A stretch of 64,000 nucleotides of DNA from Leishmania mexicana MHOM/GT/2001/U1103 (GCF_000234665.1 NC_018324.1:181501-245500), one strand, 5' to 3'. Shown: positions 27,534-39,372, numbered from the stretch's first letter. The notes: generated by a model from the letters alone, not told the origin. Numbers and translations: made by a program.

Positions 27534-27800
27534 ATGAAGTGGAAATATGACACGCCGACAAAAAAAAGAGGAGCCCCCGCTCCCTGGACACTTGGTAGTA
27601 CTTGCTCCCGTGTAGCGAGTGAGACGGAAATCGAGCTTTCTACCGAGGACATTCTTCGCACGAACCACGCCTTCCAGTCCCGCTTCTCTAAGGGTAAAGA
27701 GCAACACACAACAGTGCACCTGGCCACCACTGCATCTCCAAACGACGCTCACGCGGCGCCGGGCGTTGTCGACTCTCTCTCCGTCGAACGCACTTGTTAA
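27534..27800 (+). CDS. Possible small protein, 88 residues
   Basis: I do not recognise it. The frame starts MKWKYDTPTKKRGAPAPWTL and contains a charged middle (SETEIELSTEDILRTNHAFQ). Its composition is much more protein-like than the surrounding low-complexity frames. A T/C tract (CCTTTTTTTCTTCCTGC, 27460-27476) followed by AG near 27499 could serve as acceptor, leaving a leader of about 35 nt. There is no signal peptide or membrane segment. It lies between the SIDER-like block and the MAPK gene. It may be a lineage-specific gene or a chance frame in the 5' flank of the kinase. Confidence 0.4.
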   Translation: MKWKYDTPTKKRGAPAPWTLGSTCSRVASETEIELSTEDILRTNHAFQSRFSKGKEQHTTVHLATTASPNDAHAAPGVVDSLSVERTC

Positions 27801-28998
27801 CCGTCACACAAACACGTATCTACGCTTCCTCCCTCTGCCATCTAAATTATCTGCTCTGCTTTGCGCTCTTCAAACTCTTTTTTTGCTGGATACTCTCTTC
27901 CCCCACCCACCCCTATACTTCCCGGTCGGACACACACGCACATGCCAACGATCCAGCCTTGTCATCTCCCCCCACCAATTCGGCCCCCTTTTCTTCTCCA
28001 CGCTGTCATTCTGCGCGTGTGAACGTCATACTCGCACACGCATTCGTTGTCGTCCACCGTGCGCCACCGTCAGCACCCAAGGGCGTAGTAACTGCCCCCC
28101 CTTCCCTCTTCCCTCCTGACGAAAAACAAAACGGAAACACACACACAGGATCACACAGATAACTAGAAAAAGAAGCTGCAACCACAAACAAATCGCCCTA
28201 CCCTTGTGAACATCCACGAATTCCATATTTCACTTACAGTTTCTTTTTTTTTACATGCCTGTCATTGCTCAGATTCCCCAAACATCATCGACACACGCGC
28301 CGTTGTCTCTGCTGCTACTTCTCTCTTTCCTTGTACACAAACTCTCCCCCTTTTGCGCTACGCCTTTCCGTCTTCCACCCCCTCCGTTCTCATACCTGCT
28401 ATCTTGCACTGCACCTTGCGCGCTTCGAGGTTCTCTCTGCTTCTCTCTCTATCGCGAAGTTATCGATCTCTTCCTGTGCTCCGGTGTTTCATCCTTGTTC
28501 TCTCGCGGCTGCTGTGCCTGTCTGTATGTGTTTGTGTGGGCGTGCGTTCACTTTTTCGATTTTCCTTTGACACGTTTTTTTTCTCGCTTCGTATTTCGTC
28601 CTCTCCCAGGCTTTACGCTTCAGAGGAACTCTACAAAGACCAGCCTCAGTGTTTACATGCTTGTATGGTAGATATCCACGCCACCCCCATCTCTTTGTTA
28701 GCCCTATCGTCACCCTCGACGGCCACGCAGTCTACACAAACACACACACACACTACCACTACCACTACCACCACCACCAGCACCACCCGCGCCTCTTGTG
28801 TCGTACATGTGCGTGTGAGGCTGGTTAGCTTCCCACGTAAGAAGTCTTTTCATCAGTTTTTTTCTTGAGCTCCTCTTTGAGTTTCTTTCATCATCACAAC
28901 TATTCTGCTGAAGTCCTAGTGGCCCTCTACACGTGCCTTCCTTCCCTTCCACACGTTGTCTTCCGTCTATCTTTGGTATTTGCATTCACGACGCCAAG
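27801..28998. other. Intergenic region upstream of the MAPK gene
   Basis: About 1.2 kb, pyrimidine-rich. A CA run changes to CCA triplets at about 28738-28789. T-runs near 28248 and 28856 followed by AGs are candidate acceptors; the AG at 28867-28868 after TTTTTTTCTTG is the clearest, with no ATG before 28999. Confidence 0.5.
28738..28789. repeat. CA/CCA microsatellite
   Basis: CACACACACACACTACCACT then ACC/CCA triplets; about 50 nt of simple sequence just upstream of the kinase acceptor zone. Confidence 0.85.
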
Positions 28999-30375
28999 AT
29001 GTCGGCCGAAATCGAGTCGCATATTCTGAAGAAGTATGAGATTCAAACACAGCTAGGCCAGGGTGCCTACGGCATTGTGTGGCGCGCCCTGGAGCGCAAG
29101 CACAACCGCGTCGTTGCGCTCAAGAAAATTTACGATGCCTTCCAAAACTCGACCGATGCGCAGCGCACCTTCCGCGAGATCATGTTCCTGCACCGGCTGC
29201 ACCACCCGAACATCATCCGGCTGCTGCATGTCCATCGCGCCTTCAACGATCGCGACATATACCTGGTCTTCGAATACATGGAGACCGACCTTCATGTGGT
29301 GATTAGGGCAAATATCTTGGAGGGAATCCACAAACAGTTTATCATTTACCAGTTGCTCAAGACGATGAAGTTTCTGCATTCTGCCGAGATTCTTCACCGT
29401 GACATGAAGCCAAGCAATCTGCTCGTAAACAGCGACTGCACGATGAAGGTGGCTGACTTCGGTCTCGCGCGCTCTATCCTGTCCCTTGAGGGCGAGCAGG
29501 CGTCGCGGCCGGTGCTAACGGACTACATTGCGACACGGTGGTACCGCCCGCCGGAGATTTTGCTCGGCTCGACACGATACACTAAGGGCGTGGATATGTG
29601 GTCAGTGGGCTGCATTCTTGGAGAGTTGATGCTGGGCAAGCCCATGTTTCCCGGCCGCTCCACCACGAACCAGCTGGAGCTGATTTGCAGCGTGACGGGC
29701 ATGCCCTCCGCGGCGGATGTGGCAGCCACCAACTCGCAGTTCGCCAACGCGATGCTTCGCGACATTCACTGCGCACACCGACGCACGTTCGCTGAGCTGC
29801 TGCCAAGCGCTTCCGCGGATGCGCTGAACCTAATTGAGCGCCTTATGTGTTTCAACCCAAACCGTCGCTTGTCTGCCGCCGAGGCTCTGGAACACCCCTA
29901 CGTCGCTGCCTTTCACCGTCCTGACGACGAACCGGTGGCACCCGAACCCATCACCGTTTCTCTCCCTGACAGCCAGCGTTTGCCCTTGGCCAAGTACAGA
30001 GACGCCATCTACGAGCAAATCGCCTCGCTGCGCCGTATCTCCACATCCACCGATCATCGGCATCGCGCGGAGCGACATGGCGCCGGCGGCACCGCTAGCC
30101 GCAAGACGTCCGCCAGCGGCGGCGGAGGCGCTGCTGGCGGCTCTCGAGGTGGCACCGGGACATCTGGGGCCACGCGACCCGCCACGAGCTGCAGCAGCAG
30201 CACCGCCGCACGGGCGGCTCCGCAGCGCAGTGTTGTAAAGCCCACCTCGACTAGTGGAGTCAACGAATCATCATCTTCGAAGGCGTACGGGCGTCCCGGC
30301 TTCCGCTCGGTAGCGTCTACCAGCTCTGGTCTGGAAAGCAGACCCGTCGAGCGTGAGGCAGCGGTGCGCAAATGA
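28999..30375 (+). CDS. MAP kinase, ERK7/8 (MAPK15) type with TDY loop
   Basis: A Ser/Thr protein kinase of 458 residues. The kinase domain covers about 13-306: GQGAYGIVW (20-28), catalytic Lys42 in VVALKK, helix-C Glu60 in RTFREIM, HRDMKPSN (133-140) with Asp135, DFGLARS (153-159) and the activation loop LTDYIATRWYRPPE with TDY at 174-176. IYDAFQNSTDAQRTFREI is almost the MAPK15 signature, and FNDRDIYLVFEYMETDL matches END-RDIYLVFEFMDTDL. This places it with ERK7/8 rather than ERK1/2. Such kinases usually autophosphorylate the TxY loop. The last 150 residues are Ser/Gly/Ala-rich and disordered. It is probably the counterpart of the T. brucei ERK8-like kinase and of a Leishmania MPK (MPK2 as I recall). 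All catalytic residues are present. Confidence 0.92.
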   Translation: MSAEIESHILKKYEIQTQLGQGAYGIVWRALERKHNRVVALKKIYDAFQNSTDAQRTFREIMFLHRLHHPNIIRLLHVHRAFNDRDIYLVFEYMETDLHVVIRANILEGIHKQFIIYQLLKTMKFLHSAEILHRDMKPSNLLVNSDCTMKVADFGLARSILSLEGEQASRPVLTDYIATRWYRPPEILLGSTRYTKGVDMWSVGCILGELMLGKPMFPGRSTTNQLELICSVTGMPSAADVAATNSQFANAMLRDIHCAHRRTFAELLPSASADALNLIERLMCFNPNRRLSAAEALEHPYVAAFHRPDDEPVAPEPITVSLPDSQRLPLAKYRDAIYEQIASLRRISTSTDHRHRAERHGAGGTASRKTSASGGGGAAGGSRGGTGTSGATRPATSCSSSTAARAAPQRSVVKPTSTSGVNESSSSKAYGRPGFRSVASTSSGLESRPVEREAAVRK

Positions 30376-33300
30376 CCGTCACCGCTGCGCCTCTGCTCTT
30401 TCGCCTTAAATGATAGACGCCGTGCTCCCCTTTTGTGCACGGGAGACGCCTTTCGAATGAGCGGAGTCTGAGGACTGAGCATCTGTGTAGACGTGTGTGT
30501 ATGTGTGCTTGCCGGTATTCATGTCTCGTTTTGGCGGGTCTCGTTCTTTGGCACGGAGGCTCAACAGGTATGGGCCAAGGAGGGGAGGACAAGATTAGAG
30601 CAATTCCTTGCTCGTATGTAGGGCGGGGGGGGGGGAGTTCCACGCTGCGATTGGCCTCCTGTCCGCCTGTCTGTATGTGGCCGATGAAGACACGGCGGTG
30701 CCTTCTTATCGCGAAAACACTGTATCTTCTGCGCTGCTCTCTGTGTGGCTGCCTGTCTGTTCTTTTCTTCCTCCGTTCCTGCTTCTTCGAAGTTGAGATG
30801 CGACACTAGAGCTCTACATCTCGTTGACCGCCATGTGCCCCCAGACCAATGCTGCTTTTCTGTATGTGCTGTGTCTGCACAACACACGCTCTCGGCCCCC
30901 TTCTCCCCACGTCGTCCACCTCCGCCGTCTCCTCGCCTCAGCGCTGATCTTCTTTTCTCTTTGGGTACACGTAATTTTTTTTGGTGTGTCTTAGTTGGTT
31001 TGTTCTCGATTTGCGAGTTTGAACGCACTTTTTTTAATCGCGTTGAAATGGTGTCTCGTGGTCGTCGTTATCCCTCGGCGGGTGCGAGCGGGGTGGGGCA
31101 GGGGGAGGGTGGCTGCACTCGTCGTTTGGAAGGTCACTACAGTCATCCAATAGGAATCACGATTCTCACTGGACCCCTCTTCAGCACCATTTTCTTGTCT
31201 TCGCGTGTGACGGTGTACGGTCACCTCCCTTGTCATTTCTTTATTTCGCGGTTAACCAGCGGCGCACGCGATCTGTACGCTGTCACGTTTCTACAGTTTC
31301 TCATTTCTCTTCTCCCTCTCCTGGGGGGAGGGGGAGGTTTTTGTTGTCGCTCTCTTTGTGTTGCGTCCTGCCGCTGTCCTTTTTGCCATTCTTGCACCCT
31401 CCCCTTCCCTCCTCTCACCTCAGCGCAAAAAAGGTGTTATGGAGTCAGAGAAATACAATCACCCTTTCTTCCGCCCTCTCTTCGTGATTCTATTTTCTCT
31501 CTACATGTGGCACCTTTTTTTTCATCTCGAATATGCTTTGTGTTGTGGGTTTCTGTGCCTCCCTCTCATGTTGTTTTCTTTTGGCTAATGCGCTGGCGTT
31601 GCGTGTGTGTTTGTGCGCTTCTTTCCCTCTTCCGCTTTGTCTCTTCGCTTTTTTTGTGTTCTTGGTCTCGTGCGTGTGTGTGTGTGTCGTGTAGCCTCGA
31701 CTGTCTGCGATGCGGACGGATGTGGGCCTTTGTTTTCTTTCACCCAATTTGTTGCCAGCGCGTCCGATGTAAAGGAGAGTTGTTTGCTCCTTTTTCCTTT
31801 GTCGGTGTTTGGGTGCGTGTGTGTGTGTATGCATGACTGTGTGCTGACCCGTCAGTGTCTGTGCGCAGTGGCGCGTGACGGGATGTCTCTGACTTGTGTT
31901 TTCTGTGGATATGCGTTGGCAACCGGCCCTGGTGCACACCGCTATTATACCGTGGACGTGCCGCGATGGTTTCCATTTTCTTCTGTACACATTTGCCGTT
32001 CTTTTGCAACTGTGTCTTTTTTTTTGGCTGTTGTACTCAAACTCTTTCCGCCAACGTCTGTCGCCCGCTTTTTTATTTTGGGCCATCATTGGTCCCTTGT
32101 CGCTGTTCTCGTATGACATGGGTGGTAGGGAGGAGGGAGGAGGCTGTTTTGTGCTCAGCCTTTTTTGGCCCGCCCGTCTGCCTGTATATATGTGTGTGTG
32201 CATCTGTAACGCCTTTGTGGATTAGCTTCTTGCGCTTCATTTTCTTCATTCTGTGCTTCAACCGTGTCGTCTACCCTGCACCTCTTCGTGGCAGTGCTGA
32301 GCAACACGGATCTTTCACGCGCTCGCGACGGATCCGCCATGCCGTCGCGATGCACTTGCCGTCGTTGCCGTTGTGCTTTTTTGTTTCACTTGGTCGACTA
32401 TCCTTTTTCTTTAACACAAAAATGCACATAACCACATGTTCGTCGTTCTTCGTGCGCGTCTGTGTCTTTGAGCATGCTGCCATCGTTTTCCTCGTGCCCA
32501 TTTTTCGGCTCGCTATATCATGTGCTCGTGAGCGTTACTTATTTCTTTTTTCCTTCCGTGATCTGTAGTGTAGAGAGGGGTGCTGTGCACGGGCGGAAGA
32601 GACGGTGCAAGCGCGCCTACGCTGTTTTCGTGACGAACCTCCTCCCTTTCAAGGCAGTAAGCTCGGCGGCACATACGACTGGGTGGTGTTGTGTTGACGG
32701 GACGTACTGTAGAGATTGAAGTGGGTGGGTTGGAAGAGGCCGAGCAGAGAGACAGCGTTGAGCTTTCAAGGCTGTGTGCGTTCTTCGTGTACTCTGCCGC
32801 CCCGCCTGCCCCTTCCTCCGTTTCTCACGAGCCTCACTATCCACCACTTCTCTACAAGCTCCTTTCACATGCTGGTCAGCCTCTTTCCTGCCTCAGCATG
32901 ATCACCACTGCCTTCGCCAATGTTTATTCACGCATACCTTTCTACCTCTGTCGTCACGGCTGCTGCTTGTTCTCGTTCTGCGCCTATGCTAAAGATGTGT
33001 TTTCAGTCAAGAGCCTTGGTCCCACTTGCTTTTCTCTTTGACTCCTGTTACTCCTACATTTTTTTGTGTTCTTCCTTGCTCGTCTTCGCCTGGCGGCCAA
33101 TCTGTTCTGCGCTGCGCGTGTGTCGCCGTCGCTCCTCCACCCTCTTGCCTTGTGCCGCCACCTCCGCCCCTTGCTTCCCCATTTCTCCATGGCCTACTTC
33201 CTCTTTGATTCCCCTCTTCTCTCGCAATAGGCGATGACGAGCGTATGTGCGTGCAGTGTAATTCTTCCGCACAGGTGCGGCTGTACGCGTGTGCGCTGGT

Positions 33301-33638
33301 GCTCACTCCGGCCAACTTCCCTGCAAAGCGCTCGATGCTAAACGAGCCTCCTTCGAGCCAAAGACGCCATGAAAACACGCAATCTGCATGCGACCTTTGA
33401 ACGGCACCGCAGCTGCAACACGATCGCCCTTGAAAACAAAGGACGAAACATCGTGTAGAAAGGTATCCTCGCCGTGATACCCTGCTTGCGTTGCCTCCAT
33501 CCCGTTGATTTGTAGCGGCGAGGGGCGGGTGGCGGGAGTCGAGCACTTTTGAAGGGCACCAGTGAAGGGAAGTGGCGCGCCATACCACCTCAGCGAAATC
33601 GTCATTTTACCCTTCTTCTTTTTCGATCAGTGAGGACT
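30376..33638. other. Non-coding region downstream of the MAPK gene, left part
   Basis: About 3.3 kb without a convincing + strand gene. A G-run lies at about 30625-30635. It is mostly pyrimidine-rich, with long T-rich frames that look like Phe/Leu/Cys low-complexity protein. From about 33230 to 33610 the pyrimidine bias stops and all three minus-strand frames are open; see findings. Confidence 0.5.
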
Positions 33639-34936
33639 CCGGGCACCTCCCTGTGGTATCACAGGGCCCAGTGTCCACAGTCTCTGGGGCCCGGGAGCAT
33701 GCAGCCTGCCCTTGGGGGGTACGGCTGCGGACTCTTGGTGTCGGTGGACAGGTCTGGGCTGGCGGTGTGCGGAAGAGACCTGCGGCCGTGATGCGGGTTG
33801 GACGAGGTGACAGCGGATGGCGTCTGCGATGCAGCAAGTGTACGCGCGCCGCTGGCCTGTCGCGTGCGGGTGCCATGTCAGTATGTCTTTGGCCGTTGTG
33901 GATGGGGGCATAACGGCACAGTGGACGGGCTTGCAAGGTGGGCAGTGCCGGGGGAGCGGACGCCGGGTGCGTGGGCTGCGGATTTGGCCACTGCTCTGAG
34001 GCGCCAGGCCGACATCCCCCGCAGCCGCGGTACGCGACGCGACGCGCTGCGACAGGAGCACCTTTGCGGCAGCTGCGCCACCCCGGAGGAGCAAGGATGC
34101 TGCGCTTACGGGACGACAGGAGGCGATCCTCGCGCAGCGGCGGGGAGGCGCGCAGAGGGCGTGCTGGCCAGCTGCACCGCTGGCGGTGTGGTACCGCCCG
34201 CCCGCCTGCTTTTGGTATGGGTGCGTGCGACGCGGCGCTGTGCCCTGTGTGCGACGCGCGGTTCTCGGATCGCTCGTGGCTCGAAGCGGCCCGCATTTCG
34301 CGCTGTGATGTTGCACGCGATGGTGCGGCTGCGCACGTCTCACTCGCGCCGCATGGGCTTCCCCCGTCGGGTGCGTGTGGCTGTCCCCTGCGCCCCTTCG
34401 GGACGGCAGGGCAGGCGGTGTTTGTGCGGTGGCGCGTGGTTGTCGGCGTGCCCCTTCCACTTGCCCCGCACACGCGCTCCTGTCAGGTGCGCGCGGATTG
34501 AGGTGGTGATGAGGCGCCCCTGCCGGCACCGACTCGTAGCCGCGCCGGCGCCTGTCGCGGCACATGCGTGGCCAAGTCGCGCCGGCACGCCCCTCTCTCC
34601 CCTCCCGTGGCATCGACGGGAAATGGCAGGTGAAGGCAGCGAGCCCCCCTCTCCCTCCCCCCACGCAGTGCATGCGTGCGACGTGCGCGGCCTCTCCTCC
34701 ATCCGGCCGGGCGGGTGCGATGAGGCACGGGTGCCGGAGGCAGGACGAGAGCGCCGCGAACGGCACTGCGGAGCCCTCCCGGCTGCGGCGTGAAGGGTGC
34801 CCGCACCGCCTTGTGGGATGCGGCGGCAGGGCGCTGCGTCCTAGAGGGCCCGGATGTAGCCGCTGCGCCACAGGAGGCGGGTGCGCTGTGGTTGGGTGCG
34901 CATACTTTTTCTGACCTTGGCGTGTTAAAAGGTCGT
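33639..34936 (+). mobile_element. Copy 2 of 1.3-kb ingi-related repeat
   Basis: Nearly identical to 11587-12871. Interior differences I can count are C/T at 33883, C for G at 34100, G for A at 34581 and G for A at 34665, plus a few near the ends. It keeps the 15-nt segment that copy 1 lost (one GGGTGCGCTGTGGTT unit near 34881). The hallmark hairpin is perfect here: CCCTGTG (33649-33655), loop GTAT, CACAGGG (33660-33666). The decayed zinc-finger frame lies at 34241-34305. The 3' end again shows GACCTT/AAGGTC. No obvious target-site duplication flanks it. The high identity implies recent movement or gene conversion. Confidence 0.6.
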
Positions 34937-36586
34937 GTTGAATTTTAATGTTATTGGTTGTGTTCATGACGTTGTAGATGCCTCACAGCTGCCCGACTGC
35001 GTTGGCTCAGTGTGCCTGTGTGTGCAGGCTTGTACTCTTTCTATTTTGGCACGTCGCAAGCGCGGGTGTGTTTGTATTTGGGAGGGAGCAGTGGCATTGG
35101 GGGTGTTTCTGCTGCTGAGCTGCGCAACCTGTCTCCTCTTCCTCCATCGCTCTTTCTGCTCTTTTTCTATGTCTCGTGTTGCGCTTTGGCATGAAAGGTG
35201 CTGAATATCACTTTGTTTCCTTTGATGGCTGTCGTGAGGCGAGAAGGTGCTCATGGCGTGTTTGCACGCACCTGCACAGACGCTTGTCTCGCCTTTCTTT
35301 TCTTGTGTTTTTTTTTAATGCAAGCGCTCTCGCTTCCGTTTGTATGGTTCAGTTACGGCTTTGTTTCTCCTCGCTGGTATTTGCAGCGGTGTGTTGTTCC
35401 ATGTTCTTCAGACATTGTCTTGTCGTTGGCCGATCTTCGTTTGTCTGCGTGTGTGTTGGTTCTCGTCTTCCATTTGCTTTGGTTTGAGCTGTCAAGCCAC
35501 TTTTGCTTCCCGTTCAGGCGTGTCCGTCTTCACCCACCATCCACTGTCACCCGAGCGTTGCCTCTGCCGGTTTGTGCCGCTGTACTTGTACGTGGGTGTG
35601 TGCTTGCCCATCTTCGTGATGCCTGTTGCTCCCCGTCTTGTGGATCCCTCCTCCTTGGGTGATTCCCGCCACAGTGTCCCAGCCCGTTTACTAGAGCCAC
35701 GGAGAACGAGAGGGGGAGGGGCGGCCAGGCGTCGTTCGCTAGTCATCTCGTCTGCCTTTTTTGTGTGTGTTCGCTTGCTTTTTTTTGTATCATCCTTTCT
35801 CCCCATATGGCCTGCCTCCGTGTCACCGTTCCTTCGTCAAGACTCATTTAACGCCTCCGCCTTTTGCTCTATCGGTGTTCTGCTAGCGAAGTAGGGTTCG
35901 ATTACCGCAATAAAAAAAAGGATTACATACGAAAACGAAAAAGCAGAAGAGAAGGGCGCTAAGTCATTCAAAAGGGGCTATCGAGAACGCAGCAACCTTC
36001 TCGACTTTAAGCACCGAGGCGGCAGAGAGAGTGTGCGCGAGGCGGTGTGTACCGCCTTGTATGCTCCGCTGCCAACCCCTCCAAATGCGTTTTCTCTCTC
36101 GGTGATGGTCACATGTCGTGAAAGCTGCATTTTTCACATCCACGCAGGTGGCGAGGTGCTAGCCGCGGCAGCTGTACTGCACGCCTCTGGCCTCTGTATC
36201 CCCTGTCCACCTGGGATGCGCAAATGATTCCACTACAGGTCATCGACTCGCAGAAACCGGAGAGGTGTGCGCCGGCGAACGGGACGTCACTCCAAAAGAC
36301 ACCTACGGGTGACCACCCACCGACTCCTTCTTTGTCTGCCCCTCTCATGCGCTTCCTCCCTCCTCAGTTTTCTTCTTCCATGTGTGCTTCACGTCCTGTC
36401 ACTTTTTTTCGCTCTCTCCTCCTCCCCCTTCTCCGTGATACTTGCTTCTCCGCACATGAACACTTACGCAACGCTCTTTATGATCTTCTCCATTGATCTG
36501 CTGTGTTGCTGCGTCTCCATCTCTCTCACCCCGCCTCAACCCTCTCTGTCAACTGTCGTGAACACCACGCACAACCGATGAGCATC

Positions 36587-36617
<31 letters not shown>

Positions 36618-39300
36618 TTGTTCGCCGAACACATGCACACACTCACGGACACGCACACGCACATACATACACACGCTTACACTCTCATTAAGCTGGAAGC
36701 AGGAAAGAAAACGTTAGTACGCTGCCACTCTGCGCTGTTACTGTGACCACCCCCGCTATTCACGATTGCTTCCCCTCTTTTCCCTATCTCAGTGTTTCTC
36801 CTTGGGTGTTTTCTTCTGCCCCATTCTACCCCTCTTTAACGTCTTGGCGCATCCATCTGCGAACTCACGCACCTCCATCCACACCCTCACCCAAACCCCG
36901 TTCAAGGAGGCACTCCTCACTCGTCTCCCACGCTTGACTGTTGCTGTTGTTGTTTACGGACTGCGTCGTGTACCGCTTTTTCTTTTTCTCCTCTCGTGTG
37001 TGTGCCGTGCGTTGAGCGAGAGTGGACCAGGAAAATACCACAACAACAAAAAGGGGAACGACAGAAGGCAAAAGGAGGTGGCGCACGCATTTTCCTTTGG
37101 CAGCCGCTCAGCTTTCACTTTGTTCACCTGCAGACCTGCACGCTCCCATACCTCATCGACAGCATCGGAGCGTTTCGCGACCTGCACAGAAAACGCATAC
37201 ACACACGTGTACACACAAAGCCCCAGACATATTTCACTTGCTTTTGTTTTCCCGCTTTCTTTTCCTTTCATCGCCTCCCCACCTTGGCGCCCTCTCTCTA
37301 CCTGCTTTTTTGTTTCTCTCAGGTTGGGCGGGGACGCGGTGCCTGGAATTGCTCTGCACAGAAACAAACGTGCGGAAACAGCACCAGAGAGCATTTGTGA
37401 CGTTATCAGCATTACAGCTCTCCCCCTTCCACTTCTCTCTCTCAGCTCTGCACCCCGTCCGCACATCTTACCAGCACCCGCCCACACTCCACCTCTGTTG
37501 TTCTCTCGATCGGTTTACCCAGCTAATTGGAAAGGTTCTCCTCACCCTCTACCAGCCATCGACCCATCACGTGGAAACAACAACAAAAAAGCAGCAGCGG
37601 TCGTGGCGACACGGATCAAAAGGGACAGTCCTCCCCCTCCCCCTCCCTCTCTCCCAAAAAGAGGAGCGCGTTCGTTTCTCTGTTTTTCTTTCTTGTGCTT
37701 ACAACATCCTCCCCCCTCCTCCTCCTCTCCCCTTACGTCGGCTGTTTTTGTTTTGCGGTACCTGCAGTTGCTTGAAATTTCTTCGCACCAGCGTACAGAG
37801 AAAGGACCAGCCACTCGTTCGGTTCTTCGGGAAACGGAAAGGGACGTCGTCGATCCTGCGCACGGTAAGAGCGCGCACCGGGCAAGCGGCGTCGACTCAC
37901 CCGCTCACTCTGCCCCTTTCTCAAGCCCACGACGACGACAAGGGCAGCAGCAACGAGAGAGCAGGGAGACCAACAAACAGCAGCAGCAGACGCAAGAAAC
38001 AAAAAGAAGAAGCAACCACCACCACAAAAAAATAAACAGAAGAGGAAAACCAATTCGAAAAAAAAACCCAAAATAAAAAACAAAAGAGGGCGTTTTATAA
38101 ACACAGGCGAACCCTCTTCGTTTTTTTTTGCTTTTCGCTTCCTCCCTACTTCTCCCTCTCCCCCGTGTTCCAACTCCGTTTCTCTTCTTTTTTCTTTCCC
38201 CTTTCGCTTCGCGCCGTCGTCCCTCCCCCCATCCACTACCTTTCTTTTACCTTTCGCTCACCTCATCGGACAATCAGCCTAACTCGGTTCCCGGCTTACT
38301 TTGAGTCATTCTTTTTTTCTATTGTTTTGCCTTCCGGCGATCATGCGTTGACGTTTTTTTTTCCTTCCTGAAGCGCAGCACTCTTTTTGTTCACTCTCCT
38401 AGTGGCTTCGCCCTGTTGCCACACTCTCTTCTACTTGGTGCTACTGAGGTTTGCTTTTTCGTTTTCGAGTCTTGCCTTGGTGTTTGCTTTCAGACTCTCC
38501 ACTTCGTTCCGCCCAACTCTCCCTATCTTTCTATTTTTCCTCGCTGTCTCTCACCACATTTCATCTCTCTCTCTCTCTCCCGGAGCGTGCTTATATCTCT
38601 ATACAGCGTTGAGCCCCCCCCCCACTCTCCCTCTCTCTGTTGGTCTTTCTTTCTTTCGTGTTCTCCGTTTACCTGACTCGTTTTTCTCTCTCTCCCTCCC
38701 CCGTCTTCTTTTTTTTTTGTGTTCGTCCGGCCATATCTTCGCTTTCTTTTTTGTTTTGCGTTACCCGCACCTGCCCCCGCCTCCACGTTCAGCGCTTTAT
38801 CGGTTCGCGAGTTGTCTCCCTTTCTTTGCCCCTCCCTCGCTTTTCTCTCTCTTTTCCGCTGCCACGACCATCCTCATCTTGTTGAAGATCATTCTTCCAT
38901 CAAGACTCCTCCACTGCACATAGAGTTCTACCCTCCGAGTGAGACGCTGACACCGGCTAGTGTTTTCTGTCCTTTCTAGCTGTTTTTGTCGTCGCTTCAT
39001 TGCTGCCCTGTCGAGCATCCCTTCGACTCCCCCACCTCCATTGTGGCGCCTTCTTCCTCCTGGACTTCTGCAGGTGCGCCGCAGCGCTGCTGGCCTGAGG
39101 TTTGCCAAACGGAGAATCTCTACCGGTACCGCTTCCGTTTCATTTTTTTTTCCCTCTCGTGTGCTTGTTGTTGGGCGGGGCGTGTGCGTGCATGTGTGTG
39201 TGATTCCCTTGGCTCCTCTTCTTTCGTTGTCCCCTCTGTGCGTGGGTGTCTTGCCCTTTCCTCTCGGCCACGGTTTCCGCCTTTTCTTTGTTCATTTGCG
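34937..39300. other. Non-coding region between repeat copy 2 and ZC3H31-like gene
   Basis: About 4.4 kb. Mostly pyrimidine-rich with a major CA array at 36587-36681. An island at about 35892-36330 lacks the bias and keeps a 111-codon frame without an ATG start; described as a finding. From 38100 the strand is almost entirely T/C-rich. Long frames at 36766-38076 and elsewhere are not credible proteins. Confidence 0.5.
36587..36681. repeat. CA microsatellite cluster
   Basis: A 27-nt uninterrupted CA run followed by imperfect CA/CATA units over about 95 nt, upstream of the first CCCH gene. Confidence 0.9.
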
Positions 39301-39332
39301 TTTTTATCATTTTTGGTTTGTACTTTTCTTAG
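39301..39332 (+). promoter_or_regulatory. Spliced-leader acceptor for ZC3H31-like gene
   Basis: TTTTTATCATTTTTGGTTTG then TACTTTTCTTAG, with AG at 39331-39332, 40 nt before the ATG at 39373. No intervening ATG. Confidence 0.55.
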
Positions 39333-39372
39333 CCTCTGCCGCTCTCTCTCGCCGTCTCTTGCGCTTTAAACC

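Noticed and set aside
30745..31836. A 363-codon open frame after the MAPK gene
   Set aside because: Phe/Cys/Ser/Leu-rich translation of pyrimidine tracts.
35888..35900. GGTTCGATTACC, resembling a tRNA T-arm
   Set aside because: No matching acceptor stem, D-arm or anticodon stem can be placed around it.
36766..38076. A 436-codon open frame upstream of ZC3H31
   Set aside because: Product is low-complexity from alternating T/C- and A-rich DNA, without recognisable protein features.
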